A stretch of DNA of 57,951 bases, taken from contig JAIYAT010000015.1 of the NCBI GenBank assembly GCA_027488905.1, positions 1-57,951 on the forward strand, read 5' to 3'. Of the stretch, positions 36,431-45,675 are shown in pieces. Below the pieces are notes generated by a model, which ran no database searches, was not told the DNA's origin, and saw only the letters and a program-made list of their open reading frames with translations. The DNA is from Bacteroidota bacterium (GTDB lineage Bacteria; Bacteroidota; Bacteroidia; UKL13-3). The position numbers and the translations under genes are program-made. The number at the start of each line of letters is the position of its first letter. Position 1 is the stretch's first letter.

Positions 36431-37620
36431 GCATTGGGATTTTTAACAGTGGCCGTATGTTCTGTTTGCACAAACTTTTTACTATTACCCTTACTCTTAA
36501 TCATTGCAAAAAACATCAGGAAAAATGCCAATGGCAAACGCAAGGCTGCTTTAAGTGTATTTACATTAAAATAAGAAGAAGGAATAGCTACAATATAACT
36601 TAAGCAATTGATGATAAACAATGTGAGAAAATACTTGCCTAATTGAATGAATGGTATAAAAAACAATAAGGCGCAAAAGAATGAAAAACCTAGCAGCAAC
36701 ACGCGTGGAAGAATTATCCTTTGCAATCCTTTGTCGAAAAAATCAAACTTCCCTTTAAAAAGTAAATCTCTAATGCCTTCTCCTAAAACTTTATTCATTT
36801 CATGAAATTGCGAAGAAATCCAACGTTTTCTTTGTGAGGTAAAGACTTTCGAGTTTTGCACTTTTTCATCAAAAACTAAGGCATCATTCTCGTATAAAAC
36901 CTTAAAATTATTTCTCAATAAATAATATTCTAGGTCTTTATCTTCTACAGCAGAATGAATTCCAGACATGGCGGTTTTGAACTCATGAATACGCATGGCT
37001 TGACCAGAACCTGAGAGCGCAGAGGTTACCCCAAGGGCTACATGTCCTTTTCTAAAAATATGATTATTGATTTCCTCGCTAATCCCATCTAAAATTGAAA
37101 AAGGGGTATCAAGATTTTTCGCAGTTCTATGTCCTTGAATAACCATTTGATCCTCTTGGAGCCGCGCATTAATTTTGGAGAGGAAATTTTTCTCCATGAT
37201 ATTATCTACATCTAATACCAAACAATAGTCGTAATTTTCTAAAGTCAATTGAGACAAAGCTGTGTTAATTGATTTTGCCTTAGTACTTACCTCGAAAGAA
37301 ACTTCAATTAATCTAATTGGCATTACCTTTAGCTCTCCCAAGGTGAGATGCTCTAAAGAGTCAGCAATAACAATTACCTCGAATTTATCCTGAGGATAAT
37401 TTTGGTTCAAACAATGCCCTACAGTGTTTAAAACAACATCATCGTGTTTGTATGTTGGAATTAAAATTGCAAATCTTTGGTATTTTGAAATAGCAATAGT
37501 TTTGAAGTTTGTAGATTTATACAAGATTCCACCAAAGCTAAAAACAGCCACATAAACCACATTAAATGCCAGATAAGCAAGTATAAAAATCTCTATTATT
37601 AGCAGCAAAATGGCTATCAT
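36427..37620 (-). CDS. Glycosyltransferase family 2 (paralogue A)
   Basis: 397 aa with an N-terminal helix, a GT2 domain (RFAILIPTYKHDDVVLNTVGHCL, CLVLDVDNIMEKNFL as DxD, RKRWISSQFHEM as the QxxRW-like site) and C-terminal helices. About as long as, and clearly related to, the next gene; they share the segment DGISEEINNHIFRKGH, so the pair arose by tandem duplication. Confidence 0.9.
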   Translation of the reverse strand: MIAILLLIIEIFILAYLAFNVVYVAVFSFGGILYKSTNFKTIAISKYQRFAILIPTYKHDDVVLNTVGHCLNQNYPQDKFEVIVIADSLEHLTLGELKVMPIRLIEVSFEVSTKAKSINTALSQLTLENYDYCLVLDVDNIMEKNFLSKINARLQEDQMVIQGHRTAKNLDTPFSILDGISEEINNHIFRKGHVALGVTSALSGSGQAMRIHEFKTAMSGIHSAVEDKDLEYYLLRNNFKVLYENDALVFDEKVQNSKVFTSQRKRWISSQFHEMNKVLGEGIRDLLFKGKFDFFDKGLQRIILPRVLLLGFSFFCALLFFIPFIQLGKYFLTLFIINCLSYIVAIPSSYFNVNTLKAALRLPLAFFLMFFAMIKSKGNSKKFVQTEHTATVKNPNA

Positions 37621-37622
37621 GT

Positions 37623-38807
37623 TTAATTTTTATTTTCTTTCTGGGTAGTTGAATGTGGGGTATGAATAAACTTCTTATTGGCTCCTCTAAGTTTAAATAA
37701 GTTCATGAACATTAAAAAGAAACCATAGGGTAATCTTGCCATTGAAGACAAACCTTTTTCATTAAAATATTTTTTAGGGGTGGAAATAAGTAATACAATA
37801 ATCTGGGCAATAAGTGTAAATAAAAAGAATTTACCAAACCAAGGATTTAAGAAATAACTTAGAATCATTAAGCCTGTTAAGCCTAAATTTATCACCCTTG
37901 GCAATAATATTAACTGAACGCATTTATCTAGGTAATCAATGTTAAAAGTAATGATTGATTTAACAATTCCTTTTAAAGCATACTTTCGCATGAACACCAA
38001 TTGAGCCGACATCCAGCGTCTTCTTTGATTTTGAAAGATTTCTGCAAATTGCACTTTCTCATCATAAACGATAATATCATCAGCGTAATCAATGGTTATT
38101 CTACGCGAAATGAGTAAGATTTCCATTTCTTTATCAAAACCTCCAACTGCTGTAATCTCACTCATGATTTCTACAAACAAAGGATATTTTAAGGCCTTTC
38201 CTGAACCAATTAGCGCCGCAGATAATCCAACTGTTTTGTGTCCCTTTCTAAAAATGTGATTATTTACTTCCTCGCTTATTCCGTCCAAAACAGAAAACTG
38301 CGTATCTTCATTTTTAGCAGCCCTATGTGTTTGAATTACTTGTTGTCCAAGCTGCAAGCGCTCATTTAGCTTAGTTAAATAAGCAGGCTCCATAACATTG
38401 TCAATGTCCAAAATAATCGCATAGTCATAATGGTTATTTTGTACTGCCTTTATTCCTGCATTTAAGGATTTTCCTTTGGTACTGTTTTCAAATTTAACCT
38501 CAACTACAATAATTGGACTTTTCCTAAGTTCAAGAATAGTTTCTGGCATTAGAGAATCTGCAATAACTACAACATCAAATAAAGTGCTATCATAATCTTG
38601 CTTTAATACCTCTTTTGCTGTATTTAAAATTACTTCATCTCCTTTATAGGAAGGCATGAAGATGGCAAACTTATTCTTTTTCGTAATCGGCAATTTTGGT
38701 GGTTTAGGCAATAAATGCCCCATTATGGAAAAAAACAACATATATAACAAATTGAATCCCAACATAACTGCAAAGAATCCAAGTATAATGTTAATGAGTA
38801 AATCCAT
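37623..38807 (-). CDS. Glycosyltransferase family 2 (paralogue B)
   Basis: 394 aa; the same domain order as its neighbour: KFAIFMPSYKGDEVILNTAKEVL, IILDIDNVMEPAYL, DGISEEVNNHIFRKGHKTVG and QRRRWMSAQLVFM. Membrane segments at both ends. Two bp separate the paralogues. They probably transfer two sugars in succession, or have diverged in acceptor. Confidence 0.9.
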   Translation of the reverse strand: MDLLINIILGFFAVMLGFNLLYMLFFSIMGHLLPKPPKLPITKKNKFAIFMPSYKGDEVILNTAKEVLKQDYDSTLFDVVVIADSLMPETILELRKSPIIVVEVKFENSTKGKSLNAGIKAVQNNHYDYAIILDIDNVMEPAYLTKLNERLQLGQQVIQTHRAAKNEDTQFSVLDGISEEVNNHIFRKGHKTVGLSAALIGSGKALKYPLFVEIMSEITAVGGFDKEMEILLISRRITIDYADDIIVYDEKVQFAEIFQNQRRRWMSAQLVFMRKYALKGIVKSIITFNIDYLDKCVQLILLPRVINLGLTGLMILSYFLNPWFGKFFLFTLIAQIIVLLISTPKKYFNEKGLSSMARLPYGFFLMFMNLFKLRGANKKFIHTPHSTTQKENKN

Positions 38808-38810
38808 ATG

Positions 38811-39728
38811 CTATTTAATTATTAAACCTGTATTGTGATGAATATTAAAGTGCGTGAGATTCCATAACGCACCCTTTATAAAAGCCTGGAGCAATATAAA
38901 ATCTTTCCTTATTAAATACTTAAAAATCCCCTTTGGGAATGAAAAAATAAAGAAAAAAAACAGTGCTGCAATCCTTTGAAATCCTTTAGCATTTCTCCGA
39001 GTGTATATCAATCGGTTTCTGGTAAGGTAGTAAGTTTTCATTGGACTTTCTTTACCAACAGACATAGATTCTTTATGTAACACAACTGATTTTCCACAAT
39101 ACCAAATTTCGAAACCAGCCCTTTTTACTCTTTCACAAAAATCGGTTTCTTCATAGTAAAGGAAATACAATTCTGCCATCAAGCCAATTTTCTCGACAAC
39201 TGCTCTAGAAATAAGCATAGCGGCACCATGTGCCAATTCACTTTTATAACTTTGGTTATATGCTTCTTTATCTTTATCCATATATCCTATGGAAAAACCC
39301 CTACCAGTATACATATTTATGCCTTTACTTCCTGCAAACTGAAGTGTATCTGGGGCATTAAAGTATTTTAGTTTTGAGCTTGCAACACCAATGAGCGGAT
39401 TACTTTCCATTAATGCAACAATAGGTTCAAGAAAATCAGGAAGCGGTTCTGTATCATTATTGATGAGAAAAAAATATTTCCCTTTGGCTTGTTCAATAGC
39501 AATGTTATTACCACCTGCAAATCCCAAGTTTTCTTTACTTTCTATAAAATTAACGTTTCTAAACTCTTCCTTTAAAGGCAAAATAGATTCTGTTGAAGCA
39601 TTATCTACCACCCAAACTTCATAATTTGGGTAAGAAACTTTTTCTAGCGATTTTAAAAATGCTCTTGTATGAATTACACCATTAAAATTAACTGTGATAA
39701 GGCTAACTAAAGGGTAGTTTTGATTCAT
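38811..39728 (-). CDS. Glycosyltransferase family 2 (rhamnosyltransferase-like)
   Basis: 305 aa, soluble GT2 of the WbbL group: SLITVNFNGVIHTRAFLKSL, VWVVDNASTES, NLGFAGGNNIAIEQAKGKYFFLINNDTEPLP (NNDT metal site), ELAHGAAMLISRAVVEKIG and YYEETDFCERVKRAGFEIWY. Relatives often use dTDP-rhamnose, but donor specificity is not readable. A one-base overlap joins it to the upstream polymerase gene. Confidence 0.92.
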   Translation of the reverse strand: MNQNYPLVSLITVNFNGVIHTRAFLKSLEKVSYPNYEVWVVDNASTESILPLKEEFRNVNFIESKENLGFAGGNNIAIEQAKGKYFFLINNDTEPLPDFLEPIVALMESNPLIGVASSKLKYFNAPDTLQFAGSKGINMYTGRGFSIGYMDKDKEAYNQSYKSELAHGAAMLISRAVVEKIGLMAELYFLYYEETDFCERVKRAGFEIWYCGKSVVLHKESMSVGKESPMKTYYLTRNRLIYTRRNAKGFQRIAALFFFFIFSFPKGIFKYLIRKDFILLQAFIKGALWNLTHFNIHHNTGLIIK

Positions 39729-41176
39729 TAGGTTAATTTTTTAAGGGGTACTTCTTCTGGTTCATCGTATCGATAAGCAACTGACAACATGGTCATTGAC
39801 ATATACATTAAGGCTCCCAAGGGAGCCTGACCAAATACTGGGTTACCAAAAGAAGCTGAAATAATCCCTAGGAATCCACCGTACAATGCCAACATTTTTT
39901 GTTTGGCATCGCGGTTCTTCATTTTTCGAATATTCACAACTCCAAAAACAATAACGAATGCTAAACCAAATGAATAAACTGATAAACCTACAATTCCATT
40001 TTCTACCCAAATTTTCACGAACCAGCTATCTGTTGGCACATTCACTAAATAACTAGTTGGATAAAAACGTGTTGCCCATGTATCGGTGGTTCCAATACCT
40101 GCACCAAAAGGTCTTGTTTGAAGGTATTCACGAAGTTTGGCTTGGTTACTTAAACGAACCAAAAGCGAGGCATCTTTTGGGTCAAGTGCTGTTCTTACCC
40201 TAAAAATCTGATAGTTAGTATTACCAATATAGGTAAATTTAAGGAATGCAAATACCACTAGGATACCAATAACACCAGGAATTAAAATGCGATAATTTCT
40301 GATCATCAAAAGGTAGGAAACTAAACCAATAAATACAACAAATATAGGACCTCTAGAACCAGACGTCCCCATACCAAGTATACATACAATAAACGCTACA
40401 AAGTACCAAAATCTTTTAGATGCTTTATAGGGTCCTAAAGCCATAATCAAAGACAAGAAAGCCACATAGGCCATGGTTGCACCAAACTGTCCAGCATCGG
40501 AGAAAAAGGAAAACGCCCTTAACTGTCCATCCAAAACGTGGGTTACCTTTCCTCCAGCTTCCAACCAACCATTTTCAAAAGGGTCTAAGCCTATATTAAT
40601 TTGCTTCCAACCCCATACTGCACCAACTACTCCCCAAATCAAAACTAACCTAAAAAACTGGTCTAAATCGCGTTTTGTAGCAAACAACACCAAGGTTAAC
40701 GGAACAGTTTGAACCGCATAAAATGTAATACCACGAGCGGCATATGCCCAAGCTCCTAAATTACTCGCCTCTGGGTTCAATGCTTCGAACAAAGAATATA
40801 AAAACCAAAGACCTGTTACTGCAAAAAAACCATTTTGCAATCTACTTGCGCTATCTTTTGTGAGTCTAAATACCATTGACAAGGTAGTTAGAGCCAAAAG
40901 TCCATCTACCATCAAACCAAGTGGAATGGCTGGAACATATCGGTTCAACCCGATAAAGAAAAATGAATAGTTAACGTAAAATATTAATCCATAATAAGGA
41001 TTAGAAATAATAAGCGCAATCAACCCAACGATGGCAGGTAAGAAAGCCACCAAACTCCCAATACCCAAATCACCAATAGACAAGACCACACCCATAGTTA
41101 TACCAGTTACCACTATCAGTAGGGCAATGATAAAATTATTGGTACGTTGACTTACACTGCTGGTATTAGGTCTCAC
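39728..41176 (-). CDS. O-antigen ligase/polymerase family protein (Wzy-like)
   Basis: 482 aa with about eleven to twelve membrane helices and a large periplasmic loop (residues about 335-390) containing RTALDPKDASLLVRLSNQAKLREYL and GAGIGTTDTWATRF, the pattern of the Wzy_C/O-antigen ligase superfamily. Either polymerises repeats or ligates the chain on the periplasmic side. Overlaps the flippase gene by 11 nt. Confidence 0.85.
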   Translation of the reverse strand: MRPNTSSVSQRTNNFIIALLIVVTGITMGVVLSIGDLGIGSLVAFLPAIVGLIALIISNPYYGLIFYVNYSFFFIGLNRYVPAIPLGLMVDGLLALTTLSMVFRLTKDSASRLQNGFFAVTGLWFLYSLFEALNPEASNLGAWAYAARGITFYAVQTVPLTLVLFATKRDLDQFFRLVLIWGVVGAVWGWKQINIGLDPFENGWLEAGGKVTHVLDGQLRAFSFFSDAGQFGATMAYVAFLSLIMALGPYKASKRFWYFVAFIVCILGMGTSGSRGPIFVVFIGLVSYLLMIRNYRILIPGVIGILVVFAFLKFTYIGNTNYQIFRVRTALDPKDASLLVRLSNQAKLREYLQTRPFGAGIGTTDTWATRFYPTSYLVNVPTDSWFVKIWVENGIVGLSVYSFGLAFVIVFGVVNIRKMKNRDAKQKMLALYGGFLGIISASFGNPVFGQAPLGALMYMSMTMLSVAYRYDEPEEVPLKKLT

Positions 41177-42506
41177 TTCTTTTTATTTTTAAAATTCGAA
41201 CAATATAGCCTTTATAATCTATCCATCCAAGATTTAACATACTTCTAAAGCTAATATCCATTTGCTTTTTCAAATGGTAATAGCCAAAAATCATCCCAGA
41301 TAAAAATGTAGCCGATGAAACAAATGCAACAGATTCAACATTTTGAAAAATAGAAATTGCAATAATATCGCCAATAATATTTACCAAAAGCATGAGAAGC
41401 ACCTTGTAGAAATTTAGATCAGGTTTGTTGATGGTATCAAGCATAACACCACTGAATTTGTCCAATGGGAGAATCGCCATATAACTTGCAAAAAACCTTA
41501 AGGTTAAGGCAGCATCTGCATATTGATTTCCGCCTATCAATAAAACCAGATAATCTGCAAAAACAAAGCAAAATATAGCAATTGGAAGCAACAAATAAAA
41601 TACCATACCCGATTTGCGTTCAAATTCATTCTTCAAAGCCACAAAATTACCATCCGCGTATTGTCTGGCAAATTGAGGTAAAGCCGTTACCGCAAAACTA
41701 CGCAAGGGCATTTCCATTACTTCTAATAATCTTGCTGGCACGTTATACTTCGCAACCCCTTGATTTCCTAATGCACTAAAACCTATTATGAAGGTATCAG
41801 AACTTCTTAAAAGGTTTGAACCAAGCAATGTTCCCATACTGTATTTTCCAAAATGAAAAATATCCAACACAGTCTTTCTTGTATATTTTAATAAATTTAC
41901 AAAACCAGACCATCCCATTATTATGGCTATTAAGCTTACTAATAAATGTGATAATAAATATCCATTTACCACATTATAAATTGTCTTCTCTTCGAGGATA
42001 AAAAAGTAAATATAGGCTATAAAGGCTAATTGGCTAACAATCCGAATTACACTCATGCTTTTAATCATAAGTTTTGCATTTAGCAACCATGTAGCATAAT
42101 TATTTGGCAAGGAAAGAAATGCCAAACCAATCCACCATTTAAAGAAAAACAAGTACTCCCCAAACAGTCCAAATTGCTTAAAAATGTAATACAAAATGAA
42201 CATTACAATTGCATATACAAAGGTCAAAGCAATTGTCATAAAAAGGGTTGAACCAATCACCATTTCTTCCTCTTCTATGGTTTTGCATTGTGATAAATTT
42301 CGAACAAGTGCATTCATAACCATCCCGATTCTTAGGTTTTCAAAAATCCCGTAAATGGCTAAAAAAATGATGTAAGGCCCAAAAATGCCCTTTGGTAAAA
42401 CTCTGGCTAAGTAGGCAAATGTAATTACACCAAGTAAGGCTCCTAATCCATTCCCAATAAGCGAAGAGAAACTTTTACTTTTAATAATTTGTAATACAGC
42501 TTGCAT
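41166..42506 (-). CDS. Polysaccharide flippase (Wzx/MATE-like)
   Basis: 446 aa, twelve or so membrane helices. Opens IIKSKSFSSLIGNGLGALLGVITFAYLARVLPKGIFGPYIIF, typical of PST/Wzx exporters, with GKYSMGTLLGSNLLRSSDTFIIGFSALGNQGVAKYNVPARLLEV in the middle. Moves lipid-linked sugar repeats across the inner membrane. Second in function to the polymerase just downstream. Confidence 0.9.
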   Translation of the reverse strand: MQAVLQIIKSKSFSSLIGNGLGALLGVITFAYLARVLPKGIFGPYIIFLAIYGIFENLRIGMVMNALVRNLSQCKTIEEEEMVIGSTLFMTIALTFVYAIVMFILYYIFKQFGLFGEYLFFFKWWIGLAFLSLPNNYATWLLNAKLMIKSMSVIRIVSQLAFIAYIYFFILEEKTIYNVVNGYLLSHLLVSLIAIIMGWSGFVNLLKYTRKTVLDIFHFGKYSMGTLLGSNLLRSSDTFIIGFSALGNQGVAKYNVPARLLEVMEMPLRSFAVTALPQFARQYADGNFVALKNEFERKSGMVFYLLLPIAIFCFVFADYLVLLIGGNQYADAALTLRFFASYMAILPLDKFSGVMLDTINKPDLNFYKVLLMLLVNIIGDIIAISIFQNVESVAFVSSATFLSGMIFGYYHLKKQMDISFRSMLNLGWIDYKGYIVRILKIKRSET

Positions 42507-42518
42507 TCCTTAACTCAA

Positions 42519-44726
42519 TTAATCTGCTTCTACAGCCTCATCAAGTTCTTGTTTTAAGGCAGGCTTAGATTGATTACGTTTAGGTTTAGGGATATTTCCC
42601 ACCATGTTTTCCAAGTTCTCAGCTTCCACATAATTCAACCAACACATTATTTTTGTGTCTTCTGTTGAAGCTTTTCTAAATAATTTCAGGATGTTTTCAT
42701 CTGCAGCCGACCATGACCTTCTTGCATCAACAACAAGTAAAGACAACCTTGAATTCTTGATTAATTGATTTGGAATTGCATTGATACTAATTGCAGGAAT
42801 TTCAACAATAATAAAGTTATATGAACTTCTGTTCACACGTGAAAATTCTGGTAGCAGATTTTCTTCTGTTTTAGCGGAAAAGAATCTTGAAGTTACATCA
42901 TATCTCAAAGTTCTGAACTTTCTGTCTTCTGTTTCGGCGTCTTCCATATTATCATCATTTGAAATGAATAATACAGAGTAATCTAGATTATATAACTTTT
43001 CTGCCAATTTCTGAGCAGCATAGGTTTTACCTTCCTGTTCGCGCGTACTTAGGAATGTAATCAGATAATTATTAGCAACAAGTGGATTGTTTTCAAGTTC
43101 AATCTTAAGATTGGTAGCAGCATAATCTAATAAGGTATTTTCAATTCTGCCTATTTGCAAGCTGTTATTCAAAGACAATCTATTTGGTAAGGCACTAAAA
43201 GTTTTAAGTCCGATAATATCTTCTGCTCTTTGTGTATTCTTAATAGAACTATCCAATAATTCTTTAGCAATGAAATATACCAATAAGAAAAAGAAAGTAG
43301 CTAAAAATGCAAGAACTACTAATAATGGCGCTCTACTTGCCAGCGGTTTCGTAGGAAACACCGGTTCATCCATAACTTGTAAGTTATTAGACATCTCGAT
43401 ATTTTGCTGACGAAGTTTAGCTAAATGGTAACCATGTAAAATCTCTAAATATTGCCGTTCATTTACACTGATTTCGCGTTCAAGCCTGCTAACCTGCATG
43501 TTTAAAGGAGAAAACTCATTGTATCTTCTATCAAATTCTTTTCTTCTATCAATGTAGATTTGAAGACGGGCCTCTGAAGCATCCATTTGAAGTACCTCTT
43601 TGAGCCAATTTTCTAAAACAATATTTGCAGGAACAGATTCAATAGTATTATTAAGACTATAATATTGAAGTACCCACAACCTCAACTCTTGTTTTATGGC
43701 ATCAACTTTTGTGGCAAGTTTTTCAATTTTCTCTGGTGAATTACTATAAATTTTGGCTCGCTCATACTCCTCGTGCGCAATTGCAAGGTCTTTCCTCAAT
43801 TTATTTAACTCAGTGTTATTCCTAAGTAAAATTTCACGGCTTTCAAGTTGATCTTCTAACCTAGCTACAGCGCGCTTATGCGACTCATACGCCATTAATT
43901 CTTTGTAGTAATCGGTTTCGTTGGTTTCATTTTCAATGGCAACTGCTTTTGCTTGCTCATAGTAGTTAATGATTTTATTACGAATACCAAAGTCTTTCAG
44001 CTTATTCTCAGAATTATTTAAAGCAGAAGAAGATTCCTTCAAACGTGCCTCAAACCATTTCAAAACGTTTACAGTTTCAGCTCCTTTAAGTGATTTATAC
44101 TTTAAAATAAAAACTTCTGTAATGAATTTTAAGGTATTTAAACATACTCCTTGGTCATCCGACTTGTAGGTTAAATCGATAAAATCGGAGGTGGATTTTC
44201 TAGAAGCTGTTAGATTTTTATTGATTTGGGTAAGACTATAATGACCTTTTGGCCTAGAAAGTAAATCTACAATGATATTATCGGTGGAGGCATTCTTAAA
44301 CTTAATAATTTTTTCTACAGTGGCAGAAAAATTACCAGGTACTACAATTAATGCTCTTTCTTCTGTAATGGTATTTTTTAGTTCTGCAAAACTCTTTTCA
44401 CTTAGAATAAGCGGGTCAGGCATTTCAAGCAATAAATGTTGTGCCAATAATTTGATTGCAACATCTTCTAACGTTTGCCTTGCGGTAATGGTTGCCAATA
44501 AATTATCAAATGCATTATTGATTGTAAAATAATCTGCCCTAGGAGCATTTTCATCAGATGTGATTCCATATCCAGATGCAATACCTGTGTAAACTATTGT
44601 TGCTGCTGCGTATTCTTTGGGTAACCTAGAAGTTAGGAAATAAACCAAAATTGCCACTAAAAGTGGGAATATTATTAACCATTTAAGGTTTTTACTTAAT
44701 ACGCGTAAAAACTGTACAAGTGTCAT
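42519..44726 (-). CDS. Wzc/GumC-type chain-length protein with a degenerate kinase domain
   Basis: 735 aa. N-terminal Wzz domain with helix 1 (LKWLIIFPLLVAILVYFL), a long periplasmic coiled coil (residues about 200-440), helix 2 (APLLVVLAFLATFFFLLVYFIA) and a C-terminal BY-kinase-like domain. The kinase site is eroded: Walker A reads STREQEGKTYAAQK, the Walker B aspartate is replaced in YNFIIVEIPA, and the C-terminal tail (NQSKPALKQELDEAVEAD) has no tyrosine cluster. It likely sets chain length without autophosphorylation. Confidence 0.87.
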   Translation of the reverse strand: MTLVQFLRVLSKNLKWLIIFPLLVAILVYFLTSRLPKEYAAATIVYTGIASGYGITSDENAPRADYFTINNAFDNLLATITARQTLEDVAIKLLAQHLLLEMPDPLILSEKSFAELKNTITEERALIVVPGNFSATVEKIIKFKNASTDNIIVDLLSRPKGHYSLTQINKNLTASRKSTSDFIDLTYKSDDQGVCLNTLKFITEVFILKYKSLKGAETVNVLKWFEARLKESSSALNNSENKLKDFGIRNKIINYYEQAKAVAIENETNETDYYKELMAYESHKRAVARLEDQLESREILLRNNTELNKLRKDLAIAHEEYERAKIYSNSPEKIEKLATKVDAIKQELRLWVLQYYSLNNTIESVPANIVLENWLKEVLQMDASEARLQIYIDRRKEFDRRYNEFSPLNMQVSRLEREISVNERQYLEILHGYHLAKLRQQNIEMSNNLQVMDEPVFPTKPLASRAPLLVVLAFLATFFFLLVYFIAKELLDSSIKNTQRAEDIIGLKTFSALPNRLSLNNSLQIGRIENTLLDYAATNLKIELENNPLVANNYLITFLSTREQEGKTYAAQKLAEKLYNLDYSVLFISNDDNMEDAETEDRKFRTLRYDVTSRFFSAKTEENLLPEFSRVNRSSYNFIIVEIPAISINAIPNQLIKNSRLSLLVVDARRSWSAADENILKLFRKASTEDTKIMCWLNYVEAENLENMVGNIPKPKRNQSKPALKQELDEAVEAD

Positions 44727-44748
44727 AAGTTGTAATTAATCTCTAAAA

Positions 44749-45519
44749 TTAGTTGGGTTTAATCATTATTGTTTGCAACGGCACCCCTATAACTGCCTCC
44801 ATTTGCTCTAATGCGCTATAAAAGAACCTAAACGCTTCATTATATGCTGCCTCAGCATCTGCCAATACATTCTTTTGACGTGCATATTCAGAAATATGTA
44901 TAGTTCCTTCCCTGTATTCCTTCTCTGCAACTTGACAAGCTACAATTTGGGTCAATAAATCCTCATTTCTTCCTCTATACAACTTACCATACCCAACTGC
45001 ATCGGTATAGTATAAACTTAATTTTCTTCTTAACTCCATGGCTTCAGCATCTCTTAGGTATCTGCTAATCAAGGCTCTTTCTTTATGTTCATTTACCCTG
45101 CCTCTATGCCCCATGATATCAAAAATCGAAAATTGAATATTTATACCTGCACGATAACCCTCTCTTACCTGAACCAAGTTTTGCCTTGCTGGTTGCGTTG
45201 GGTCTTGCTCTGTATAGGCAAAGAATGGTAAACTACCAAAAGAATAATTTGCAAAAACATACACATTTTGACCCCAAATCCACTTGTTGTAATCTGCTGC
45301 CCATAAGCTTGCCCTCATGGCTGCATTCTGTTGCTTTAGTGTTGGATTTACAGAAATGGCTATTTCGTATAAAGAATCCAAAGTGGGAAGTAGCATTTCA
45401 ATTTCGTATTTAGGATTCAAGAATAAAGTGTCTTCCTGCGCATTAACAGAACCTAAAAAACCAATTAGGACAAGAATGACCAAAAAATGTTTTTTATAGA
45501 TTTTTCCCAAATTTGACAT
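44749..45519 (-). CDS. Half-size TolC/OEP-family outer-membrane protein
   Basis: 256 aa including a signal peptide (HFLVILVLIGFLGSVNAQ). Contains one outer-membrane-efflux repeat: LDSLYEIAISVNPTLKQQNAAMRASLWAADYNKWIWG, then YRAGINIQFSIFDIMGHRGRVNEHKERALISRYLRDAEAMELRRKLSLYYTDAV and a long helix to VIGVPLQ. Normal TolC proteins have two repeats (about 450 aa). Nothing suggests truncation by frameshift; the stop lies just before the Wzc-like gene. First gene of the polysaccharide run, perhaps its outer-membrane exit, since no Wza is present. Confidence 0.8.
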   Translation of the reverse strand: MSNLGKIYKKHFLVILVLIGFLGSVNAQEDTLFLNPKYEIEMLLPTLDSLYEIAISVNPTLKQQNAAMRASLWAADYNKWIWGQNVYVFANYSFGSLPFFAYTEQDPTQPARQNLVQVREGYRAGINIQFSIFDIMGHRGRVNEHKERALISRYLRDAEAMELRRKLSLYYTDAVGYGKLYRGRNEDLLTQIVACQVAEKEYREGTIHISEYARQKNVLADAEAAYNEAFRFFYSALEQMEAVIGVPLQTIMIKPN

Positions 45520-45561
45520 AGTTATTAATTTTTCAAATGTTCACTCAACAAAGTAAAACGA

Positions 45562-45569
45562 CAAATATA
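45562..45569 (-). promoter_or_regulatory. -7 box of the polysaccharide operon
   Basis: TATATTTG on the minus strand, 42 nt before the ATG at 45519, in the 156-bp divergent region between the TolC-like gene and the plus-strand glycosyltransferase. No matching -33 TTG at ideal distance. Confidence 0.45.
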
Positions 45570-45675
45570 TAAGAAAACAAACCAAATATGAACCATTTCA
45601 CAAAGTTGTACACTTTTTTATTTAAGTAGGATTTTTAAATTATTTTTATGTCTTTTGGCTGTTAAACTAATTCAT

